Shown: positions 1 to 4,920, counted from the stretch's first letter. The stretch is 8,319 bases of DNA from Methanoculleus marisnigri (GCA_002503885.1 DASQ01000047.1:1-8319); one strand, 5' to 3'. The notes: a model not told the origin generated them from the letters alone. Translations and numbers: made by a program.

Positions 1-52
1 TCTCCTTCTGGTCTTGCGTGGGAAGGAGCTTTACCCGGATAGTCTTCAGCAT
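1..52 (-). CDS. tnpB: TnpB RNA-guided nuclease of IS605, N-terminal fragment
   Basis: The ATG at 52-50 opens a frame with no stop up to the window edge. It gives 17 residues beginning MLKTIRVKLLPT, with a QKE a little further on. This is the characteristic start of TnpB/OrfB proteins (first beta strand of the wedge domain followed by the PT..QK turn). Family members are RuvC-type nucleases guided by an RNA from the transposon end; they help keep the element in the genome and are not needed for transposition itself. Whether this copy is intact cannot be seen, because the RuvC and zinc-finger regions lie off the left edge. The gene is divergent from tnpA, with 49 bp between the two starts. No Shine-Dalgarno sequence is visible. 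Confidence 0.75.
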   Translation of the reverse strand, partial: MLKTIRVKLLPTQDQKE

Positions 53-101
53 CAATAGTATTATTAGTGAGCAATCCATAAATACCTTGTGGTATTATCG
101 C
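53..101. promoter_or_regulatory. Divergent tnpB/tnpA intergenic region with hairpin
   Basis: This 49-bp AT-rich spacer must carry the start signals for both transposon genes. It contains a 6-bp inverted repeat (AATACC at 81-86, GGTATT at 91-96, 4-nt loop) ending 5 bases before the tnpA ATG. The hairpin could restrict tnpA translation, as structured leaders do in other IS200-type elements, but that role is inferred. The sequence CATAAATA at 78-85 could act as a TATA box, with weak support. Confidence 0.35.
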
Positions 102-530
102 ATGGCTGAAAAAAAGAAGGCTTCGTCCGCAGTATATTCTCTCCATTATCACGTTGTATGGTGTACGAAATACCGGCGGAAGGTGTTGGTGGACGCTAGC
201 TCGAAATCTGCTGAATCAATCCTGAAAACCATTTGCGATACGAAAAACTGGGATATCCTCGAGCTCGTTGTGATGGAGGATCATATCCACCTCTTCCTGT
301 CTGCATCGCCGTTCGAGTCGCCTACCGCCATTGTCAAAATTCTTAAGGGCGTCTCCGCAAAACAGTTGTTTGCTCAACATCCCGAGCTGAGGAATGCTCT
401 CGGGAAAGGAACATTGTGGTCTCCGAGTTATTATGTCGGTACTGCGGGGGACGTATCCGCAGAGATTATTCAGCGGTATATCCAAAACCAACAAATGCAG
501 GATGGGAGACGCAATTCCTCCCCCGGTTAA
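102..530 (+). CDS. tnpA: IS200/IS605 Y1 transposase TnpA
   Basis: A single-strand DNA transposase of the HUH/Y1 family that excises and integrates the element as a circular single-stranded intermediate. The protein has 142 residues, normal for the family, counting from the ATG at 102. An in-frame ATG at 18 would add 28 residues with no family resemblance and would overlap the tnpB start, so it was not used. The N-terminal YSLHYHVVWCTKYRRK stretch (residues 12-27) is typical. The HUH motif is H61-I62-H63 in MEDHIHLF. The catalytic tyrosine is Y126 in RYIQNQ, with the metal-contacting glutamine Q130 four residues later. The tail after Q130 is encoded by the transposon end, and the TAA stop at 528-530 lies in the turn of the terminal hairpin. 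All catalytic residues are present, so the protein may be active. Confidence 0.93.
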   Translation: MAEKKKASSAVYSLHYHVVWCTKYRRKVLVDASSKSAESILKTICDTKNWDILELVVMEDHIHLFLSASPFESPTAIVKILKGVSAKQLFAQHPELRNALGKGTLWSPSYYVGTAGDVSAEIIQRYIQNQQMQDGRRNSSPG

Positions 531-547
531 AACCGGGGACTCCTTGC
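511..547. repeat. IS605 terminal hairpin, tnpA side
   Basis: CCCCGGTT at 521-528 and AACCGGGG at 531-538 form a perfect 8-bp palindrome; allowing a 4-nt loop leaves 7 pairs. Outside it, GCAA (511-514) and TTGC (544-547) are also complementary across an internal loop. Imperfect hairpins near each end are what Y1 transposases recognise, with short guide and cleavage tetranucleotides beside them. GCAA and TTGC are candidates for that pair. The right-hand TTGC coincides with the point where host hepT sequence starts. Confidence 0.75.
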
Positions 548-741
548 TACATCTCTTTGAACGGCTCCGGAAGGTTCTTCACCGCCTCTCCGAGGATCTC
601 CAGGTTCCTCGTGACCGCATCCTGTGTCCTGGTATCAGCGAGAAACTCACCATAGGTCATATCGGAGGTATACCGGAGGATGCGCTCGACGGCCTCGGCG
701 ATGTCGCCACAGAGAAGGGGGATATCCGACCGTTCAGGCAT
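547..741 (-). pseudogene. hepT: HepT-like HEPN toxin (DUF86), truncated by IS605
   Basis: The N-terminal 64 residues of a HEPN-domain toxin of the MntA/HepT (type VII) toxin-antitoxin family. The RNLEILGEAVKNLP stretch (residues 45-58) is a hallmark of the HepT/DUF86 family. Full-length members have about 110-120 residues. The missing second half should carry the RX4-6H ribonuclease motif and the nearby tyrosine that MntA modifies, so this product cannot be an active toxin. The reading frame runs into the transposon end: the last host bases are TA, and the first transposon base G completes a TAG stop at 549-547. The ATG (741-739) overlaps the end of mntA by 8 bp, which indicates translational coupling. 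The rest of hepT is expected on the far side of the insertion sequence, outside the window. Confidence 0.85.
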
Positions 742-1027
742 ACGCGACCTCGGCGGTTACCTGCTCACGGGTAAGCGGTTTAAGGGCATCAGGCGTCACC
801 AGGTCGACGGGAGCGCCGAGACGGAGCGAGAGATACTCTTCGAGTTCGACGAAGGTGAAGAACCCGACCGGCCGGGAGAACTCGACGAGGATGTCGATAT
901 CGCTTGCCTCGGTCTGCTCGCCGCGTGCGACCGAGCCGAAGATACCGATCCGGCTGACTGAGAACCGCGTGGAGAGTTCGTCTTTGAGCCGTTGCAGAGT
1001 TGCGAAGACTTCTTCCCGGGACCGCAT
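734..1027 (-). CDS. mntA: MntA-type minimal nucleotidyltransferase antitoxin
   Basis: A 97-residue minimal nucleotidyltransferase (MNT) of the MntA antitoxin family, which in characterised pairs neutralises HepT by transferring AMP to a tyrosine. The active-site signature GSX10DXD is exact: G31-S32 in IFGSVARGE, then D43 and D45 in SDIDILVEF. A third acidic residue is likely D75 in PVDLVT. All catalytic parts are present and the length is normal for the family. It is first in a two-gene operon, and its TGA (736-734) overlaps the hepT start. No Shine-Dalgarno precedes the ATG. A TAATA-like box near 1050-1056 would place transcription at the ATG, suggesting a leaderless message (inference). Because hepT is broken, this is now an antitoxin without its local toxin. 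Confidence 0.88.
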   Translation of the reverse strand: MRSREEVFATLQRLKDELSTRFSVSRIGIFGSVARGEQTEASDIDILVEFSRPVGFFTFVELEEYLSLRLGAPVDLVTPDALKPLTREQVTAEVAYA

Positions 1028-1123
1028 GGTAACTGGTATTCTGTCGGGGAGGTATTAGTGGATTGCTGCAAGAGGGGATGTGGCCGCCGGGGCCTCCCGA
1101 CGTCTGATCCCATAAAATGGATG

Positions 1124-2176
1124 TCATCCTTTGTTGTTCGAGTAGGTGATCCTGACCTCCGCGGTGTCGCGCAGGAAGTTGATGCCCAGCACCTCGGCGC
1201 CGTAGACGTTCAGTCCGGATCTCCGAGTTCAGGACGGTATACAGCGTTTCGACGTCGCTCCAGTTTGCGTCACCTTCATTGGTCTTCTTCTCGAAACTTC
1301 CCGTGTCGAACGTGCCCTGCGCAAACGTTGCCCCGGTGCCTTCGGGTTTGTAGACGTTGCCGGAATCGTCCTCGAACTGGGTCTCTATCACCGTATCCTC
1401 GACGCTCTCGACCATCGTGTAGAGCCCGAAGTAGACCGGCCCCTCCCCGTAGTCCACGTAGATGCGGTAGAACGCAGTATACGGCGCAGGGACTCCGGAC
1501 TCCATGAATATCGACGGAACGATCATATCCCGCATCAGTGAGTCGTCAGTGTACCCGCTCTGCAGGTTGAGCTCGTCAAAGCCGTAGAACCGCTGGTTCT
1601 TGATTGCGGGGTTCTCGTCCTCGAACTTGCCGAAGTTGAGCTTGAACGAGATCTTGCGGGATCCTTCCTTCCACGTGCTCCCAAGCGACATCTGGCCTTT
1701 GAACCGGATGCCGACGTCCGTCCATACCTTATCCTCGAACGAGACGTCCGCGGGGACGTAGACGGGATCGATATCGCCGGAGATACCTCCCATGTCCTGG
1801 TCTCCTCCGGGCTGCCTCCCTCCCTGCACGTCGCCCCGGGCCCCCGGTTCGGCAGGCATACCCCCTGTGGTGCTCCCGCCGAATTCGCCGTAGAGTTCGG
1901 TCATGTTGTCGAGCATCTTCTGCCAATTCTCCGGCGTGATCGTTTGACTTCGTCGTCAGAAAACACCACGGAGTAATCCGGGTCGGCACTGCTACTGTGC
2001 GAGGGGTCCGCCTGGATATCGCCTGTGTCCGGGACCGTCGTACTGTCGTCCCCGGCACCTGTCACAGCGGTGCAGCCGCTACAGGCGGTGAGAACAGCTA
2101 CGATCAGAGTCAGGGATACGAGTCTTGCCGGCCCCCGTCTCATCATCTCGGGTACGAACTCTGCTATGGGTCGCAC
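1124..2176 (-). pseudogene. CotH-family secreted protein, frameshifted and internally deleted
   Basis: Remains of a CotH (spore coat H-like, atypical kinase fold) lipoprotein in three pieces. Piece 1 (2176 to about 1941) has a hydrophobic export signal, a Cys after LIVAVLTA that fits a lipobox, a low-complexity Ser/Thr/Asp linker and SVVFSDDEVKR. Piece 2, in another frame (about 1940 to 1215), continues ITPENWQKMLDNM, then a Gly-rich insert, then CotH motifs: IRFKGQMSLGSTWK, KISFKLNFGKF, QRFYGFDELNLQ, and YFGLYTMVESVEDT followed by GNVYKPEG. Piece 3, in a third frame, reads LNVYGAEVLGINFLRDTAEV and ends at TGA 1126-1124. Normal members run to about 400-600 residues. The C-lobe, with the catalytic Asp residues, is missing between pieces 2 and 3. 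The start could be GTG 2176 or ATG 2146/2143. No functional product is expected. Confidence 0.85.
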
Positions 2177-2189
2177 GTGGATACATAGT

Positions 2190-2204
2190 TTAACATTATG
2201 TTAA
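2190..2204. promoter_or_regulatory. Palindrome upstream of cotH remnant, possible operator
   Basis: TTAACAT (2190-2196) and ATGTTAA (2198-2204) form a perfect 7+7 inverted repeat around one base. It lies 14 bp upstream of the GTG at 2176, in an AT-rich island within GC-rich DNA. The position and symmetry fit a regulator binding site overlapping the promoter. The binding protein is unknown, and the site may be obsolete now that the gene is broken. Confidence 0.4.
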
Positions 2205-2588
2205 CAATACTTTACTAAATGTAGTTATGGATTTCCAAATGACAGGCGATCGTACTCCACCTATTCTGTTGAAGGACCAGGGATCGGGCAGGAACCGGCA
2301 TATCCTCCTCTCCTGGAACCGCCCCCGGACATCGGCCTCTCCGGCCTCCCGCCCGCGCCCCGGTATATGCCCGGCCGGAAGAACCCAACGGGGACGCCGA
2401 TGGTCTTCACGGTGTGCGACCACACCGGGTGACTGAGAATCCCGCAGCGATCCCACCCTTGAGGCGCTTGCGGGGCCACGAAGACGCCTCCAGACGTTGC
2501 GTGAATGCCAATGGCGGAGACTGGTCCCGTTTTCATTCTGAAATTCGGTGCCGTTCACGTTTTCAGGTTTTACGTCCCGTTCCCGGAG

Positions 2589-2616
2589 AAAAAAGAGCGA
2601 GCGGGCAGCGGGCTCT
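2589..2616 (-). terminator. Terminator of the serpin gene
   Basis: Read on the minus strand, a 5-bp stem (AGAGC, GC-rich loop, GCTCT; 2616-2594) runs straight into six T residues (2594-2589), about 50 bases after the serpin stop codon. Archaea mainly need the T-run, and the hairpin is a bonus. Position and orientation fit termination of the serpin message. Confidence 0.5.
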
Positions 2617-2668
2617 CAAGCGTCCGTCATATGATCTCGATGACGGCCTCGTCCCCGCTCCCTGCCCC

Positions 2669-3970
2669 TTACGCACGCGCCGGATTCGCGACCCGTCCCA
2701 TGAAGAGGACCGTGCCGGAATCATTCTCCAAAATGAGGAAGATGAACGGGTGGTCCGCCCGGAATACGGGCGTATCGTTCGGACGTACGCTCGTCACGCC
2801 CATGACGACGCCGGTCGCCGCCGCGGCCTCGGTGCCCTCCTCGTTGACGTCGACAAACGCCTTATGGACGACCTCGCTGATGAAGAGGTCCTGCGTTCCA
2901 TCCATCCCCGAGAAGTCGGCAGCATCAGTAAACGCCGTCGGCATCCCCATTGCCCCGAGCGTTCCCGGGAGGCTGTATGCCGTCTCAAGCGTGAACTTCG
3001 GGAAGAAGACCCTGACCCGTTCGCGAACCAGCGACTCTCGCAGGTCCGCGACCGTCTCCGCATCCAGGCTCTCCTCCGCAGCCGTCAGATTATCTTCCTT
3101 CGGAAGAAGGACGAGCATCGAGAGTTCCGTTCCGTTCCCGTGCGCATACGGCAGCTCGAGCACCTGGAGGGTGTCGGTCTCCGTATACCCGTAGACAGCA
3201 TCCTCGTCCGTCCGCTGCATCATCGGGACGAGCACGGTTTCGTTTGGTCCGACCCGGAACTCCTCTTCGCTTGTTTCGTTCGCGTCGAACTCGTTCGCCC
3301 AGGTGCCTTTGAAGTAGATCGCGTTCGTGATCACGAGGCGGGTCAGGGAGTCGATCGACCCGGCGGGGAGGAGGTCGCGGATCCTATCCTCGGTCCTCTC
3401 CTCCACCCAGCGGTTGATGGTCGCACGCGAAGCCTCGGGGCTGCTCTTGAAGTCAAGGTTCGTGACGTTCGCCCCGTACCACCGGGCGGCCACATCGACG
3501 TAATCCGGGAGGAACGGGTAGGTCTCCTCCGCCCAGAGAGCGTTTGCGGTGCGGAGAGTATAGTTTTCGTCCCCGCTGTTCAGGATGGCATCGAGCCCGG
3601 CAAATCCGGCTCTCCGGAGGGTCTCGTTCTCCGGGAGGTGGAGCACCGATCCGATCTCATCGGCGGTCGTGCCGCGGGCGCCCTCGCAGGTGATCGCGAG
3701 GGCCGACGAGATGCTGTAGGGTGAGAAGAAGAGGTTCCGACCCTCAGAATCCGGAGCGTTCGCGAGCTGCCGGTAGAGGTCGACCGCAAACCGGGTGTTC
3801 CCCGCCGCCACGCTGCTGTTGGGTGCCATATGGTTATCCGGTGTCTCCTGCCCGCCAGGAGGGGCGGACTCTGCAGACGTCGTTTCCGGCAGATCGGTGC
3901 ACCCGGCGGCGATACAGCCGAGCGCGATGAGAGATGCCAGAAGCAGCAGGCTGATGACGTTTCCGTTCAT
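2669..3970 (-). CDS. Secreted serpin (serine protease inhibitor) lipoprotein
   Basis: A 433-residue serpin, which traps target peptidases when they cleave its reactive loop. Residues 5-24 are a hydrophobic signal ending in IAAGC, so Cys24 is the likely lipid anchor and the protein acts outside the cell. A polar linker (25-57) leads to the serpin fold: FAVDLYRQL (61-69), NLFFSPYSISSALA (79-92), NAIYFKGTWANEF (216-228), DHPFIFLI (406-413) and GTVLFMGRVANP near the end. The hinge E377-E378-G379-T380-E381-AAAA-T386 matches the inhibitory consensus P17-P8 (small residues at P12-P9), so it should insert its loop and inhibit. Counting from G379 as P15 puts P1-P1' at T393-S394, which is uncertain by a residue or two. 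The frame is open upstream to 4156, but ATG 3970 directly precedes the signal peptide. No Shine-Dalgarno is present. The target peptidase is unknown. Confidence 0.95.
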   Translation of the reverse strand: MNGNVISLLLLASLIALGCIAAGCTDLPETTSAESAPPGGQETPDNHMAPNSSVAAGNTRFAVDLYRQLANAPDSEGRNLFFSPYSISSALAITCEGARGTTADEIGSVLHLPENETLRRAGFAGLDAILNSGDENYTLRTANALWAEETYPFLPDYVDVAARWYGANVTNLDFKSSPEASRATINRWVEERTEDRIRDLLPAGSIDSLTRLVITNAIYFKGTWANEFDANETSEEEFRVGPNETVLVPMMQRTDEDAVYGYTETDTLQVLELPYAHGNGTELSMLVLLPKEDNLTAAEESLDAETVADLRESLVRERVRVFFPKFTLETAYSLPGTLGAMGMPTAFTDAADFSGMDGTQDLFISEVVHKAFVDVNEEGTEAAAATGVVMGVTSVRPNDTPVFRADHPFIFLILENDSGTVLFMGRVANPARA

Positions 3971-3990
3971 GAAGTGCAGTATGACGAGCC

Positions 3991-4001
3991 GGATAGTTAT
4001 A
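3991..4001 (-). promoter_or_regulatory. Probable TATA box of the serpin gene
   Basis: The minus strand reads TATAACTATCC at 4001-3991. The box centre is about 28 bases before the serpin ATG, which would put the archaeal transcription start at or next to the ATG. This fits the lack of any Shine-Dalgarno sequence and suggests a leaderless message. Inferred from spacing only. Confidence 0.4.
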
Positions 4002-4262
4002 CCTGGCGTTGACGACGAATTTTTTCGAAGTTTCGCGTCCGGCGAGCCTCGCGTCTGCCGTAAGGCTGCCCTGGCAGTTCCTCCTTCAGAGCGGCATCTC
4101 TTTGATGCGCCTCTCCTCGAGATCTGCACGGTGCCCAACGGGGTCCGGAGCCGCACCGCACGCCTGAACGCCAGCGATCAGGCACCCCGTGACCGACCGG
4201 CCACCCGCGGGGGTCCGAACGGCAAATCCGGCTGCAGTTCCGGGCAGGCGCTTTCCTCCGTC

Positions 4263-4287
4263 TCTCCCGGAGATCGTCTCCGGGAGA
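4263..4287. repeat. Perfect 11-bp inverted repeat, 3-nt loop
   Basis: TCTCCCGGAGA (4263-4273) and TCTCCGGGAGA (4277-4287) are exact reverse complements around TCG. The hairpin would be very stable in RNA from either strand. It lies 55 bases downstream of the tRNA-His 3' end (minus strand). No T-run follows on either strand, so it does not look like a classical terminator. An RNA processing or stabilising role, or a protein-binding site, is possible. Confidence 0.6.
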
Positions 4288-4326
4288 TGAGATCAGGGAT
4301 ATTCCGAATGGTCCGGAAAAGATCGA

Positions 4327-4341
4327 ACATAAAATAAAGAA
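4327..4341 (-). terminator. T-rich termination signal after tRNA-His
   Basis: Directly after the tRNA discriminator base, the minus strand reads TTCTTTATTTTATGT (4341-4327). T-rich tracts immediately after archaeal tRNA genes act as terminators of the RNA polymerase. Confidence 0.5.
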
Positions 4342-4414
4342 GGCCAGGGCCGAGATTCGAACCCGGGTCGAGGGATCCACAGTCCCTTAGGATAACCGAC
4401 TACCCCACCCTGGC
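4342..4414 (-). tRNA. tRNA-His (anticodon GTG)
   Basis: A 73-nt cloverleaf on the minus strand. The acceptor stem GCCAGGG/CCCTGGC pairs fully, with discriminator C73 (position 4342), the identity base of histidine tRNAs in archaea and bacteria. The D-arm is GGGTA/TATCC (one G-T pair). The anticodon stem AGGGA/TCCCT closes the loop CTGTGGA, giving anticodon GTG, which reads both His codons. The T-arm is CCGGG/CTCGG with loop TTCGAAT. There is no intron and no encoded CCA. The base at position -1 is T, so the G-1 required by histidyl-tRNA synthetase is not encoded and must be added after transcription, as Thg1-type enzymes do (inference). Confidence 0.96.
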
Positions 4415-4445
4415 AAGGTACTCATTATAGTTGGTAGTCGGATTT

Positions 4446-4465
4446 GATTAAGGTATCTCTTAATC
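4446..4465 (-). promoter_or_regulatory. Possible tRNA-His promoter overlapping an inverted repeat
   Basis: GATTAAG (4446-4452) and CTTAATC (4459-4465) form a perfect 7-bp inverted repeat around GTATCT. On the minus strand its proximal arm gives CTTAATCAAATCC, an AT-rich TATA-like stretch about 35 bases before the tRNA 5' end. That spacing would give a short 5' leader. A closer box (CTATAATG, about 4427-4434) is too near the tRNA to place the start outside it. Weak support. Confidence 0.3.
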
Positions 4466-4478
4466 ACGTCCGCATCCC

Positions 4479-4744
4479 GAAGACCGAAGGTCTTCTCAGA
4501 CCCCGTACCGCCGGAGGCAGCCGGCTGCCGGCGACCCCGGCCGGCCGTGTGTCCGCGATCCCCGGGACGATGTGAGCACCGCAGGAAATGGTGTCCCTCC
4601 CGGAACGGAGTTCGAGCACCGCAGGTGCGAACATCCGGAGCTTGAGGAACCCGGAAGGTTTCGAAGACGGGAGCATGAGATGACTGAAGATCTTCGAGGA
4701 ACGACGGATGGAACATCCAGAGTTTGAGCACCGAAGGTGTGAAT
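4479..4744. repeat. Cluster of covarying CC-GNA-GG hairpin repeats
   Basis: This gene-free stretch between tRNA-His and infB holds related hairpins. A: GAAGACC-GAA-GGTCTTC (4479-4495). B: GCACC-GCA-GGTGC (4616-4628), flanked by TTC/GAA across a GA bulge. C: GGAACC-CGGAA-GGTTTC (4646-4662), flanked by CTT/AAG. D: GCACC-GAA-GGTGT (4728-4740), flanked by TTT/GAA. A decayed copy lies near 4574-4593 and a GAAGATCTTC palindrome at 4686-4695. C and D are preceded by the same block, GAACATCCRGAGYTTGAG. Stem bases differ but stay paired, so structure is conserved rather than sequence. Minus-strand open frames here (for example 4773-4387) translate the repeats and run through the tRNA; I regard them as spurious. 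Confidence 0.7.
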
Positions 4745-4914
4745 CGGTGAGGTGAATTATTAATAGACTCCATGCTCTATAACGTACCAGTGTTCCGGGC
4801 GCCGAGCGAAGCCCCCGGGGGTAGGGGAATCGCCCAGAATATGGTGTGATTCGGAAAAAGCGACCAATATTCCAGATTTTTTGGGTTTATTCGTCCATAC
4901 TTCATATACCGAAA

Positions 4915-4920
4915 GGTGAT
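4915..4920 (+). promoter_or_regulatory. Ribosome binding site of infB
   Basis: GGTGAT at 4915-4920 matches the archaeal anti-Shine-Dalgarno, with 4 bases before ATG 4925. It decides the start: the in-frame GTG at 4916 lies inside this site and cannot use it. ATATAC-like and TTTATT-like AT-rich stretches at 4883-4909 could hold the promoter, but no single box stands out. Confidence 0.75.

Larger units (their letters stand above)
1..547. mobile_element. IS605-type insertion sequence, partial (tnpA side)
   Basis: One side of an IS200/IS605-family element: the start of a divergent tnpB on the minus strand, a full Y1/HUH tnpA on the plus strand, and a terminal hairpin at 521-538. Divergent tnpA/tnpB is the arrangement known from the IS605 group. 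The inner boundary is placed at about 547, because from 548 onwards the minus strand reads as a hepT gene. The far end, beyond tnpB, lies outside the window. The element is clearly AT-richer than the flanking genes, which suggests recent acquisition. The exact boundary base is inferred from where hepT homology begins. Confidence 0.85.
2177..2668. other. Intergenic region without a recognisable gene
   Basis: This stretch lies between the cotH pseudogene start and the serpin stop. The left 50 bases (2181-2230) are AT-rich and probably held the cotH promoter: TTTAGTAAAG on the minus strand at about 2209-2218 is a possible TATA element. From 2260 to 2580 the base composition is host-like and open frames of 69-120 codons exist on both strands. 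None has recognisable motifs, a ribosome binding site or a plausible domain, so I call none of them. The right end carries the serpin terminator. Confidence 0.5.
3971..4341. other. Intergenic region between serpin and tRNA-His
   Basis: About 370 bases without a supported gene. They hold the serpin promoter at the left, a perfect 11-bp inverted repeat at 4263-4287 and the T-rich end of the tRNA-His transcript at the right. Open frames crossing the region on either strand look like chance products of GC-rich DNA: they are Arg/Ser/Pro-rich, show no motifs, and one is merely the upstream extension of the serpin frame. Confidence 0.6.

Noticed and set aside
18..101. Upstream extension of tnpA from an ATG at 18
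   Set aside because: The extra 28 residues have no family resemblance, and the DNA encodes the tnpB start on the other strand. ATG 102 gives a normal-length TnpA.
789..1123. Continuation of the cotH middle frame as one 375-residue protein down to 789
   Set aside because: After about 1215 the translation becomes Arg/Pro-rich and runs antisense-frame through mntA, with no CotH features. It is read-through past a deletion junction.
1119..1129. GGATG-T-CATCC palindrome at the cotH remnant stop as a terminator or operator
   Set aside because: Five pairs around one base is short enough to be chance, and no convincing T-run or promoter context supports it.
2414..3724. A 436-codon plus-strand open frame antisense to the serpin
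   Set aside because: It is a shadow of the minus-strand serpin in GC-rich DNA. The translation is Arg/Asp/Val-rich without motifs.
3971..4156. N-terminal extension of the serpin to 4156
   Set aside because: The extension would bury a clear signal peptide and lipobox 62 residues inside the protein, and it lacks any start signal.
4479..4744. CRISPR array
   Set aside because: The units are few, unevenly spaced and variable in stem sequence, with no uniform repeats or spacers and no cas genes nearby.
4387..4773. A 128-residue minus-strand protein between tRNA-His and infB
   Set aside because: It translates the hairpin repeats and overlaps the tRNA gene. It has no domain, and the region shows RNA-type covariation rather than coding constraint.
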